Shown here one piece after another: positions 22,333 through 32,911 of a stretch of DNA of 64,000 nucleotides (position 1 is its first letter; the number at the start of each line of letters is the position of its first letter). This DNA is from Toxorhynchites rutilus septentrionalis (taxonomy: Eukaryota; Arthropoda; Insecta; Diptera; Culicidae). The notes under the pieces are model-generated. The model saw nothing but the letters and a program-made list of their open reading frames with translations. It searched no databases and was not told the origin of the DNA. The position numbers and the translations under genes are program-made. The stretch spans positions 60,451,218 through 60,515,217 of the forward strand of contig NC_073745.1 in NCBI RefSeq assembly GCF_029784135.1, read 5' to 3'.

Positions 22333-23607
22333 TTAGGCTGTCAAAAAAGTCCTGCGGTATTTCCGCGAGGTGTCGTTGTAAGCGCGTAGTTCTAGTTGTA
22401 TTCATTGTATCGAGTCATACTATAGCTTGTTGGAAAGGTATTTTTGCGCGCTATATAGTCCTTGACAGTGTTTTGTTTGGTTAAGTCGTTCGTGAGTTAT
22501 AGTGTCGCAAATATGGAGCAAAATAAAGAGAAAATCCGACATATTTTACAGTACTACTATGACAAAGGCAAAAATGCATCTCAAGCTGCCAATAAAATTT
22601 GTACAGTTTATGGACCCGATACAGTTTCCATTTCCACCGCACAACGATGGTTTCAACGTTTTCGTTCTGATGTAGAGGTCGTCGAAGATGCGCCACGCTC
22701 CGGAAGGCCTGTCGTCGAAAATTGCGACAAAATCGCTGAATTAGCCGAGAAAGACCGGCACAGTAGCAGCCGTAGCATCGGCCAAGAGCTGGGGATAAGT
22801 CATCAAACCGTTATTAACCATTTGAAGAAGCTTGGATTCACAAAGAAGCTCGATGTATGGGTGCCACACACGTTGACGCAAAAAAAAATCTTTGACCGTA
22901 TCGACGCATGTGAATCGCTGCTGAATCGCAACAAAATCGACCCGTTTCTGAAGCGGATGGTGACTGGCGAGGAAAGTGGGTCACTTACGACAACGTGAAG
23001 CGCAAACGGTCGTGGTCGAAGCCCGCTGAAGCGGCTCAGACGGTGGCCAAGCCCTCATTAACGGTCAGGAAGGTTCTGCTGTGTGTTTGGTGCGATTGTC
23101 AAGGAATAATCTATTATGAGCTGCTTCCCTATGGCCAAACGCTCAATTCGGACCTGTACTGCCAACAACTGGACCACTTGAAGGTAGCACTCATAAAGAA
23201 GAGGCCATCTTTGATAAACAGAGGCCGCATTGTCTTCCATCAGGACAACGCCAGGCCACACACTTCTTTGGTGACGCGCCAGAAGCTCCGGGAGCTCGGA
23301 TGGGAGGTTCTTTTACATCCGCCGTATAGTCCGGACCTTGCACCAAGTGACTACCACCTGTTTTTGTCCATGACGAACGAGCTAGGTAGTCAGAAGTTAG
23401 CCACAAAAGAGGCCTGTGAAAATTGGCTATCCAAGTTTTTTGCCAATAAGGAAGCGAGCTTCTATAACAGGGGTATTATGAAGTTGGCATCTCGTTGGGA
23501 ACAAGTCATCGAAAAAAACGGCGCATATTTGACTTAAAACAGATGATTGTAACTAATTTTATGAACAAATGAAAATTCAAGGACGCAGGACTTTCTTGAC
23601 AGCCTAA
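22333..23607 (+). mobile_element. Mariner (DD34D) element, 1275 bp
   Basis: The inverted ends TTAGGCTGTCAAAAAAGTCC and TTAGGCTGTCAAGAAAGTCC are flanked by TA (22331-22332 and 23608-23609). Length and architecture are those of a standard full-length mariner. It lies within the pogo-like element 20442-23780. Confidence 0.93.
22513..23537 (+). pseudogene. Mariner transposase (DD34D), single frameshift
   Basis: Two frames together cover the whole protein. The first (22513-22998) contains the N-terminal HTH (QAANKICTVYG, STAQRWFQRFRSD), the linker SGRP and a second HTH (SIGQELGISHQTV). The second frame (22995-23537) has HQDNARPHTS and YSPDLAPSDYH; 34 residues separate the two Asp. The break is a one-base loss near 22974 in the GDEKW motif, and the first catalytic Asp is also changed to Glu (GEE at codon 153), so restoring the frame would not restore the active site. 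The length is otherwise normal. Confidence 0.93.
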
Positions 23608-23782
23608 TATTAAAATATGTTTTTGTCTACCTACAAACAAAGCTCGTCAAATTCTTGTACTACGTTCCGAAGGTAATATATATAGTTAAAATTTGGTAGG
23701 CAAATTGAATTTTATTTGCTTTTATTTCAAGAGTTATTGGACGACAACAATTAGATGCGCACCTTTGCCCCCCCCCTACTCT

Positions 23783-24765
23783 ACTGCTAGCTTATTCAAA
23801 GAATCTTCCATCGCAAATTACAACCTTAACCCATCTTTCAAGCAGTACACGGATTCCATACTGTTAGAAGTCTGATTGATTCAATACGATCCACTTTTTA
23901 ATTTCATTCAAAAATCGAAACCGCTCTTCATAAAGTCCGACGCCATGGATCGGAACGGATAGTAATCTGAGAAAGCAATGCCTAGGGAATATGGAGGGTG
24001 AGAGAATATATCTAGAGAATTCTTTATAGACCCATGAACATGTGGTCAGGCGTTATTATGCTGTAAAATTATCCTGTCTTGTCTGTTCTCACATTCCGGT
24101 AGATTTTACTTCAGAGAAAAATTATGTTCAAAAATATTAGTTTTAGACCATTCAGTATTAGTGTCTTCCTATGTTCTTTATCAAAATCATCGCTCATATT
24201 CTTTTTCGTAATCATAATCAATTCAATCATAAGCGTTCAGCTTACCTGTGGATTGTATTCTTTATAACAAGCAAACGATGATTATAAATCCCTAAAGACA
24301 TACTGTAAAGCTGAACATTATAAAAAAGACTGTTGAATTTAATAATTGCATTGCACCAAACTGAAAATCTTGATTCAGTCTCAATAGTTAAAAGATATAA
24401 CGTTAATAAATTTCATTTTCTAGCTTGAAGCAATTCGTTATCAAGACCGGGTTTTTTTCTGTGGAACACATATCGCTCGTCATTTTTTATGTTTTTGACA
24501 TTTTCAACAATATCATTTTGTAATGTTTCCTATTAGAGATCTCAGGCACACACAAATTTTGTGGATGTCAAGAACTACGATCTGCGGAGATCATTGATTT
24601 TTTGTTCTTAGCTTTGTTTTATTCATTTTGTTACCTTGGCAAATCACAATGTTATAAATGGCTCAAAAAGTTGAAAGGTTTAATTATGATGTGAGGATCG
24701 AGGAATATTGAAAACCACCGGAAGCGTTTAAACACATCGAATTGCAAACATTATTGGATGAAACT
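23783..24765. other. AT-rich spacer, nothing recognised
   Basis: Only short chance frames. No transposon ends that I can pair. Confidence 0.35.
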
Positions 24766-24766
24766 T

Positions 24767-25085
24767 TTAAAAGCGAACGTTACCGAAAACAATTGAATGT
24801 GTTGAACCGTGCTCTGCTCTGAAAACAATACAACACAAAGTGATTTTTCTTGAAAACAACGCCCCGTCACATTGACCAGTCAGAGAAACGGTTGAGCTAC
24901 TTAACACGTCACATTCCCAAAACCTCCGAAAAAAACTATGGCACGAGTCAATCGACATGCCAACAGCCACAGCAACTTCTCTAAACGTGATTCGACGATT
25001 TTCACGATTTTATTCAATACATCATCGCTATCTGTTGTTAACGAGCTGGTGCGTCCAGAGCGAGTTTCGTCATAATGAAAATAAA
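24767..25085 (-). pseudogene. Mariner transposase N-terminal relic
   Basis: On the minus strand RSGRTSSLTTDSDDV, KIVKIVESRL and, after a shift, VAVAVGMSIDSCHSFF follow the order of the linker and second helix-turn-helix of mariner transposases (SGRP...I..EV...GIS.GS...I). The match fades after about 24900. No termini or catalytic motifs remain. It lies upstream of the Sox exon, probably inside its intron. Confidence 0.45.
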
Positions 25086-25089
25086 TTTT

Positions 25090-26697
25090 AAAAAAATAAT
25101 AAAAGTGGTACAAATTTTCTCGAGACGGAAGAGAAGATGCCTTCCTCGTCTCCTAAGAGGTTGTTCCACTTTTATTTCTTTTTTTTACTCAGAGCAGACA
25201 TCTTATGAGAAAAATTGCATTCATGTCATAGTCTATCTTGCCAATAAAGGTTTGATCTCTTTGACTCACTAATAATATGACGAATTGGTGCTAACATGAA
25301 CAGTATACTATAGGTTTGCTCCTGGATAAGCTGAAAACCAACAAAATAAATCATATGATTTTTAGTGTAAACATTCTCGTACCTTGCAAAGTCCGAAATG
25401 AAAAAAGGGATGTGTTATTTTTTCTTTGACACACTGTGTCTAATATGAAATATGCGTTGAATGCTTTATATTACACACCAAAATGCCCATAACTTTATTC
25501 AAAAATAAGAAACTCTACCAAAAATGTATCGCAATGAACCGGTCTCTTCGCCGCATTCCATCGCAATCTTATTCCTGATACAGACAAAATCTGTAATATA
25601 TTCTGTGCCATGAAACACAAAACAGAATGACAATTTTGTTTATAATCATTCAATTGAAAATCCTCAATTGCCATCTTCATAATAGTAATGAAAACAACTG
25701 CTCAACGCCAACCGCACGGAATGATGTAAACAAAAGCGAACCAACTCTGAACACTTATCACAACCTCTTCTTTTTACAAATTATTTACATAACAACTGCA
25801 CTGCCTTACACCCCATAAAACATCGGCTGCATGTTTTGTTGCTGCTTCGCTAGTGCTGACTCCACTCTAATGTGGTGTTACTCAACATAATCCAGTTACC
25901 TCCGCATTAGTGAACAAATTAAAAAGAAGCACAAAGTTTTGAAAAAAACATAAAATATGTTTTCTCCCCCTCTCAGGATTTTTTCTTCCACCACTCTGTT
26001 TACCAAAGAAGTTAGTTGACGGCTTCCAACGGAAAATTGAGTTTAAAACAAACACCCCAAATTAGATCACGATGTAAATTGTAGCGAAAAATCAAACTTC
26101 AACCAGTCGAACAATTGATGTCGTGAACATCCCCCTGCTCTCCTTCTCTCTCGTATCCGTATCTGGCGCACTATGTACATTATCCCGGAATTCCACACCC
26201 CTTTTGTGTATCCCAGCCCACCAGAGAGTACAAATGTGGCAACAATAACGCCCAAATTGTTCCCTAATCAGTGGGTCGTGGCAGGAATTCATAAAAACCA
26301 AACGGGGGTGCAGATAAGCGGGAAAGTGTTTCCACGCGCGCGTTCTAGTTTTGATTTTTCTTCCCGTCTTTCCGATATACTCTCATCCCCTTGGATCACG
26401 CGGGTCGATTAAACCTTCCACACTTCCCCTAGCGACGGTGGTTAAGATACCCGGGAAGGGGTGTCGGGTGGTGGGAGGATTCGGAAAATAAAAATCAGTT
26501 TATCGCGCTTCACGGAGAGGGTGCGATGTTCCATCGTGGGGTTAGAAAAGCTGTGAAATTTCACGGCGGCGGAAAGTATCTATGACAATTGCGATAAGAT
26601 TAGTGAGCGTGAGAAGTATGATTAGTTAGGATAAGCAGCGTAACAATAACCGTTTATTTGTGGCATTATAGGAGTATTTTGTTTTCTTTTTTTACAG
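25090..26697. other. Probable intron of the Sox gene
   Basis: No coding exon recognised. It ends with a polypyrimidine tract (TTTTCTTTTTTTACAG) at the acceptor 26696-26697. The donor is upstream of the window or unrecognised, so the intron extent is an inference. Overlapping short frames at 26067-26412 show no domain. Confidence 0.4.
26691..26697 (+). promoter_or_regulatory. Splice acceptor of the Sox exon
   Basis: A T-rich tract followed by ACAG immediately precedes the HMG-box codons. The exon starts at 26698 because that restores the Arg-Ala-Leu-His-Met reading. Confidence 0.8.
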
Positions 26698-27109
26698 AGC
26701 ACTTCACATGAAGGAACACCCGGACTACAAATATCGCCCCCGAAGGAAGCCCAAAACGTTGGTAAAATCTCCAACGCAAACAAACGCTGCGAGAGGCTCA
26801 TCACCTGCGTCCTCCAAAGAGTCCCTTCGTTCACAGTCGCCCCAAAGCAAATCACCGTACAATCCTTCCCCACTGACCGCGCCGATCGGAATCCCACCCG
26901 GCATCTTCCCTTCCTATCACTTTGCGTACGATCTTCATCAGAAAGCCTTCTGGAACCTCTACGCACCCCACCTGCTCTCCTCAATGGTTCCATCCTACAG
27001 TGTCCCCTCACATTCCCCCCATCCCCTAGCCTACATCAAACCATCCAAATCGTCACCGCCTTCCCCGATCGCACCGCCCTCTCCGATACCTTCGAGCAAC
27101 GTCATCTGA
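26698..27109 (+). CDS. Terminal exon of a group B Sox transcription factor (partial)
   Basis: Sox proteins bind DNA through an HMG box and regulate development in the nucleus. The exon begins right after TTTACAG, in phase 2 of an Arg codon, and reads ALHMKEHPDYKYRPRRKPKT, the invariant end of the group B Sox HMG box. About 110 residues rich in Ser and Pro follow, including PGIFPSYHFAYDLHQKAFW, and TGA ends at 27109. The start of the box and the N-terminus lie on earlier exons outside the window. An intron inside the HMG box argues for the Sox21a/Sox21b type rather than the intronless SoxN/Dichaete type; KPKTLVKSP suggests Sox21a, but I am not sure of the paralogue. AATAAA at 27474 and 27897 could serve as polyadenylation signals. 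Confidence 0.88.
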
Positions 27110-27323
27110 CCAACACCGCTGCGCTACAGTGCTGAACATAGCGTCTAAGATCAGCCCTACGCAAAACGCCACGAAGCATCACCCCGAAATGTGTCCGATC
27201 TCCGGTTGCAAAACTTGCGCCGACACTATTTTAAATAGATCAGTTCTCTCGTTATCCCCCAAACCGGAATATAGAAACAAAAACAAGGTAGTAAAAAACC
27301 GAAACTCTAATCAGTCAGTGTGA
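27033..27323 (+). other. Open +1 frame after the Sox stop, Cys-containing
   Basis: A frame shifted by +1 relative to the Sox exon is open from 27033 to TGA at 27321-27323, overlapping the Sox end. It encodes PEMCPISGCKTCAD in the middle and lacks an ATG near the stop. It may be plain 3' UTR, or the true C-terminus if the reference carries an indel between 27033 and 27107. I cannot decide. Confidence 0.3.
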
Positions 27324-28600
27324 ACTTAGGGCTTTGTTTACGGAAACGAGACGAACGATAAGATTGTATATTTTTGTGATAAGCTCGGGCAGCAGAAGGG
27401 ATGAAAACAACAGTAAAAATTTCATCATATCATATCAACATCCATCGCGTGGAAAAAGAGACCGAGTTCCACCAATAAACCCAAACATGAGGTTAATTTA
27501 AAGCAGCAATTAGTTGTATATCTAGGAAGTATCGAACCGTGGAAAACGCTCAAATTTGTTCATTGATTTTACAATGATTCAGTTCATCGCCAGCTTCGAA
27601 AGTTCAAAATTGTTATTGAGATAAAAACACTTAGTTAAATTTAGTTTTTATGCGAATGCGTTGATGGTGTGACATATTTCGAGAACCTTCTCGGAGAGCA
27701 ATCGAGTTTCAGTTGAAGAAAAAAGGAGGCAACTACCAGTGCTTATATGTTTATTTTAAGGGAGTGCAATAGACGAGTTTTCGGTACTAAAATAAATTAG
27801 CTGATTATACTGAGAGCAAAAAAAAACACACAAAAATAACGATAGATGGTGTAAATAGTTTATAATCAAGACAGATCCTGCTAGAAGGAGGTATCAAATA
27901 AATCCGTTATAAATCTTTATAGTTGTTTAAAAAGTGAACCAGTGCCACGTCAGGCACTATCTGCCGATAATGTTTTATCTGGCGGGAAAATACTGCATAT
28001 GATTACGTACATACATTATCTAAACTATAAAATATATGTAACTGTGAGCGCTCAGTGGATTGGAACTGCTCAAATTCTCATTGAGTTTTACATTTAATAA
28101 TAAAAAATGTCTGAAAAAAAAATGCAACTCTTTTGAATTCGCCATCCGAAAATATATTTATACTTTTCTAAAGACGATGTTGCAAGGATGGTGTAACATT
28201 TACCCGAAAGAAGAATTTCCCCGAATGTAACTAATACACGAATGCGTCAGGTACCCGAACGCAACATTTACCTCAATGTAACGAATGAGGAAGTGACTTT
28301 TATATCAATTAATTATGAATTTGAATATGGTACGGAATTTGATGTTTACATTTGACGAATTTCACGCCAACTCGACTGGACGTCGGCAGCACCATCTCAG
28401 ATGGTAGTGAAACGTTTTTTTTGAAAATTGAAATTCATTTTTCTCGAAAACATATGCTTTTAAAATTCTGAAAGAAATAGATAGAAATAGCCTTCAAAAT
28501 TTCCAACGAGTTTTCCATACATCGCAGGATGGGCACATTTACATGGAAAATGTTTCTCGAACAACGTTACATTTTTTGTAGAAATTATCGCATTTTAAAT
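27324..28600. other. Putative 3' UTR and downstream spacer of the Sox gene
   Basis: Contains candidate AATAAA signals at 27474-27479 and 27897-27902. The rest is AT-rich with no other gene. Confidence 0.4.
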
Positions 28601-28822
28601 GCTCTGCTAACTTTTCTCTATTTAGAACATGTCAAGAACATGTCAAACGTAAGAATATACACACAAAAATGTTACGAGCAAAACATTATTTTTTTCAAGA
28701 GTCTTCATACAAAAATGACATATATTCCAAAAACTATAAAAAATAGAAAGTTGATGTCTTCGACAAAAGTTTATATTTTACCAAGATCTAAAACTTTGTC
28801 GAATACACTATATCGCTATCTT
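28600..28822. repeat. Dispersed repeat, second copy
   Basis: Inverted relative to 310-1025 and uninterrupted by the hAT MITE found there. The frame at 28529-28840 overlaps it but carries no domain. Confidence 0.5.
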
Positions 28823-28849
28823 GACTTTAAACAAAATTAGGATAAGGCG

Positions 28850-29395
28850 TCGTGCACAAATTACGTAACGCTAAAAATCCGGATTTTTATTTCGTAGTAA
28901 ATAAATGAGTGTTTCTTCATGTTTCTTGATTTTTCTCTACAATGAATATTTTCGATGGTACAGATTTCTTGAAGAAAAAGTACAGATGAGAAAAAAAAAT
29001 TTCCTTCTAGTACAGATTAAAATGTGGCAACACTGACCAATAGTTATATTTGATAACAATTCGTTTCTCCTGTCAAACACAGTGCATACATACGAATAAA
29101 AAACGAACAGCAAAAAATTCTATTGTATTGAAACTACAGTATTTCATTCCAATCAAATATAATTTGGGAATGTTTTCATACTCTTTTCACACCATTAATT
29201 TTCTAATGATTTGGAACAACTTACTCGAACATTTATGCTAACTTGGCGATATAATTGATATTAATCGTTCTATCGAAAAAAAACTTATTATTCGCTAATT
29301 CGAAATCAAATTCAGTTCATTATGCTTTTCAGAGCTATTGTTTCAGCTGTCTATTCCAATCTGACGGCATATTACTAATACAAGAGCAGAGTTGC
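28850..29395. other. Spacer without gene
   Basis: GTGCACAAATTACGTAACGC at 28854 resembles GTGCACAAAATACGTAGCGC at 61376, a short dispersed motif. Nothing else is supported. Confidence 0.35.
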
Positions 29396-29397
29396 TA

Positions 29398-30694
29398 AAG
29401 GGTGTGTCACATCAAATTGCATCACGGAAAAAACGCTGTAGAAATTCGCCCAGTAGACCGATCCTTTTGAAAATTTTAGACAGTAAAATAAAAACTACTA
29501 AACAACTTTTGGCATTTTCTTTTTATTCATACTTCGAGCCCAAGCCCGTATGCTCGCACCTTCCTCTTTACCCCGTCCATAAGGTTCTGTACAACGTCAG
29601 GTTGTAGTTTTTTTGAACAGAAATCCATTCTCTCTTGAAGTCCGCCTCCGATTTGACAACTTTTGGGTTCTTCCGGAGGGCCTGCTTCATAATCGCCCAA
29701 TATTTCTCTATTGGGCGAAGCTCCGGCGCGTTGGGCGGGTTCATTTCCTTTGGCACGAAGGTAACCCCGTTGGCTTAGTACCACTCCAACACGTCCTTTG
29801 AATAGTGGCACGAAGCGAGATCCGGCCAGAAGATGGTCGGGCCCTCGTGCTGCTTCAATAGTGGTAGTAAGCGCTTCTGTAGGCACTCCTTAAGGTAAAC
29901 CTGCCCGTTTACCGTGCCGGTCATCACGAAGGGGGCGCTCCGCTTTCCGCAAGAGCAGATCGCTTGCCACACCATGTACTTTTTGGCAAACTTGGATAGT
30001 TTCTGCTTGCGAATCTCCTCCGGAACGCTGAATTTGTCCTCTGCGGAGAAGAACAACAGGCCCGGCAGCTGACGAAAGTCCGCTTTGACGTAGGTTTCGT
30101 CGTCCATTACCAGGCAATGCGGCTTCGTCAGCATTTCGGTGTACAGCTTCCGGGCTCGCGTCTTCCCCACCATGTTTTGCCTTTCGTCGCGGTTAGGAGC
30201 CTTCTGAACCTTGTATGTACGCAGGCCCTCCCGCTGCTTGGTCTGCTGGACGAATGAACTTGACAAATTCAGCTTATTGGCGACATCCCGGACCGAATTT
30301 CTCGGATCACGTCTAAACTGCTTAACTACGCGCTTGTGATCTTTTTCACTGACGGAGCATCCATTTTTGCCGTTCTTCACCTTCCGGTCGATGGTTAGGT
30401 TCTCGAAGTATCGTTTTAGTACTCGGCTGACCGTGGATTGGACGATTCCCAGCATCTTACCGATGTCCCGATGTGACAACTCCGGATTCTCGAAATGAGT
30501 GCACAGAATTAATTCACGACGCTCTTTTTCGTTCGACGACATTTTTCCAAATTTACGAAAAATTGACAGTGAAGCATGGCCAACGTGATCTATACACTCT
30601 TATCTGATTATAAACGAAAGCTGAAGATATAATTCCTAAAAATTAAATTTCTACAGCGTTTTTTCCGTGATGCAATTTGATGTGACACACCCTT
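29398..30694 (-). mobile_element. ITmD37E transposon, copy 3 (1297 bp)
   Basis: Family ends are intact, flanked by TA at 29396-29397 and 30695-30696. It is in opposite orientation to copies 1, 2 and 5. Confidence 0.95.
29527..30542 (-). pseudogene. ITmD37E transposase, copy 3, nonsense plus frameshift
   Basis: Open from MSSNEK (30542) for 255 codons through the first and second catalytic Asp, then a GAA-to-TAA nonsense codon at 29775-29777, just after EWY. The catalytic Glu block (PIEKYWAIM) follows in the same frame. The A-run near the end has seven residues after GTTC, giving an alternative short end QKNYNLTLYRTLWTG. Two lesions therefore separate it from the intact copy at 33009-34025. 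Confidence 0.94.
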
Positions 30695-30696
30695 TA

Positions 30697-31150
30697 ATAA
30701 TATTTTCCAAAAATTGCTGGATCGTGCAAAATGGTTTTTTCATGATTATGAATGATTTTTTTAAATTAATTTTTTTGATTTTTTAAGCTTCGTGTAGTAT
30801 TTATATGTAGTTCATGAAATATACCATTAATTAACCATATAATTCTATTATAATTTTATATTATAATTATAATTATAATTTTCTTCTAAAACCTCCAGAT
30901 CTACGGTTTTATTTGGATAAAACTTGAAAAATCTCGTATTTCGTACTTTCATGTCCATAAAACCGCTCATAGAAGATCGTTGAAAACTGTTTGATAATGT
31001 GAATAATTGAGGTGCATGGAGACACATTTCCTGGTTATGGATCACTACATCGAACCTCAATCTTCTGACGTTTTTCATCTAACGCGAATTTTAACATTTT
31101 TGTAGTGTTTGTTTTGACCATCTTGGTTGCTATCTCTTTAACACTCGCGA
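30697..31150. other. AT-rich spacer
   Basis: A short (TAATTATAA)-type simple run near 30850-30885. The minus-strand frame 30848-31078 has no domain. Confidence 0.35.
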
Positions 31151-31536
31151 AAAATCTATATAAAAATAAATTTGGAATGCCAAATGTGTTGGTAAGCGCA
31201 AAACTCGAGGAAGGAATGGTTCGATTTGACCCATCTTTATTTTGTTGTATTCATATCTTTCCCTAGATCAATATAGTGATGATTGATTGATTCTTTGTTT
31301 TTAAAAGGCTTTAAACTTTGCAGTTCATTCTCCTCTAATATAGCGATGAGAGAATTCGGAAAATTTTCGGAAAACTCTGAAGGAAGATCGAAAAATTCGG
31401 AAAATTGAACTCCCATACCTTTTCGAATTACATTCTGATAAGCGCAATTCGATTTTTGCGCTAACGAAATTGAGCTTTGTTAGAAAGTGGAAATGGATTT
31501 CCAGGCGAAATAACGCACTCCTATATCTTCTATCTA

Positions 31537-32202
31537 CGAGGGTCGTTCAAAAAATAAGTTTCAGTGCCTCAGAAATCGCGGAAAAATAAAATTAGGACAA
31601 AAAACACGGTGATTTTCGTAATCTACGTTTAATTTTCTATTTTTCTACATAATCGCCGTCACATTCGAAGCATTTTTCATAGCGTGGCACGAGTTTTGAA
31701 GTACGATGTAACTGCGTCACGAATTTCTTCAGTGTTATCGAATCGTTGACCGCCGAACGCCTGTTTCATCACCGGGAATAAGAGATAGTCGCTAGGGGCG
31801 AGGCCTGGAGAGTAAGGAGGAACACAGTCCATTTGAATTTTGTCAATTGCTCTTGAGTTACGCGAGCAGAATGGGGCCGCGCATTCTCGTGGATGAGGAA
31901 CACTCCTTTCGTCAATAAACCTGGCCTTTTGTTCTTAATCACGGTTCTTAATCGGTCCAAAACTTCACAATAGTACGTTGATGAAACAGGCGTTCGTCGG
32001 TCATTGATTCGATAACACAGAAGAAATTTGTGACGCAGTTACATCGTACTTCAAAAAGTTGGACGCTACGCACTTCGCGCTCGGAATAGAAAAACTCGTG
32101 CCACGCTATGAAAAATGCCTCGTAGATTACGAAACTCACTTTTTTTGTCCTTTATTTTTCCGCGATTTCTGAGGCACTGAAACTTATTTTTGAACGACCC
32201 TC
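31537..32202. mobile_element. Rearranged fold-back mariner, 666 bp
   Basis: The long inverted arms (about 31537-31775 and 31977-32202) both derive from the 3' end of the same mariner. Each starts GAGGGTCGTTCAAAAA at the outside and runs inwards through the transposase C-terminus. The central 200 bp carries further coding remnants on the minus strand. TA precedes the left end (31535-31536); the right flank is not clean. A 34-base unrelated insert (about 32056-32090) interrupts the right arm. Confidence 0.75.
31643..31996 (-). pseudogene. Mariner transposase C-terminal fragment
   Basis: Read on the minus strand: LDRLRTVIKNKRPGLL, then IHENARPHSA, where mariners have H(Q)DNARPH, so the second catalytic Asp is Glu. 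After a frameshift come SPGLAPSDYLLFPVMKQAF-like text and CFECDGDYVEK with a stop near 31645. The N-terminal two thirds are absent. Together with its inverted partner arm this shows the element was made by an inverted duplication of the 3' end. Confidence 0.7.
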
Positions 32203-32911
32203 TTTTATAAATAAACATGGAAGGCCAAATGTGTTGATAAGCGCAAACCCCGAGGAAGGAATGATCCGGTTTGAACCGTCTTTATTTTGTTGTATTCGTC
32301 TCTGCCCGTAGATCAATGTTAAGGTGAGATTTTTTTTTTATTTTTTTGAAAAGCCTTGAGAGGGTGTTAGAAAAAAAAATTTATATGTTCTACTCCGAAA
32401 ATACTGAGAAAATGCCAATGGATTCTCAGGTAGAATAATGCACTTTGAAGATACAAATTATGAATGAAAATTTAATTTTCTATAGCAAACATGTATTACA
32501 TGTTACGGAGAAACATGTTATTTGCAAGTAAATCAAGAATCTTAAGCGAAAATTGTGCCTGAAAATGAATTTATGTTATAATGACGAGTTTTGGTAGAAG
32601 TACTAGGAAATTTACAGTAAAAGTAAATTATAAAGGGCAAATTAAAAGATCACTCAATGAAAAATTCTGCGATTAAATCCTCGAAGGTTCGCTTAGTAAG
32701 AGAGCGTGAATGTTCGAAAGAATTCATATTAAAACTCCAATCTTTGGTGGGACGAAGTACGCCGGCTCAGCTAGTTCAATAAATTTCGGAAAAGTTGTTT
32801 AATTGGAAAGAATTTTTTTTTTGTAGATACTTATGGCAAGCACGCTCTATTATTATCGCTGGTTTTATTTAGAAAAAAGATTTTTGTCCGAAAATCGACA
32901 TTCTGGGCCTA

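Larger units (their letters stand above)
20442..23780. mobile_element. pogo/Tigger-type element with GGGGCAAAGGTGCGCA repeats
   Basis: The left end is GAGTAGTGCGGGGCAAAGGT; the right end, inverted, is GAGTAGGGGGGGGCAAAGGT. TA lies at 20440-20441 and 23781-23782. The motif GGGGCAAAGGTGCGCA recurs with small changes at about 20451, 20470, 20765, 20788, 22303 and 23757. A fragment of a CENP-B-type DNA-binding region (20774-21088) supports pogo/Tigger origin. A MITE-like segment (21352-22056) and a mariner (22333-23607) sit inside. Confidence 0.65.
31158..32775. repeat. Two direct copies of a dispersed repeat, separated by a fold-back mariner
   Basis: 31158-31272 and 32205-32323 align well (GCCAAATGTGTTG, TAAGCGCAAA, CGAGGAAGGAATG, TTTATTTTGTTGTATTC). 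Later blocks at 31485-31527 and 32411-32455 also correspond. The second copy ends near GGGACGAAGTACGCCGGCTC (32752), read on the other strand as the CTAGCTGA.CCGGC motif also seen near 62230 and 22190. The family is unknown to me. Confidence 0.5.

Noticed and set aside
26622..27011. 129-codon minus-strand frame
   Set aside because: Antisense to the Sox exon, whose HMG-box match and splice site are decisive.
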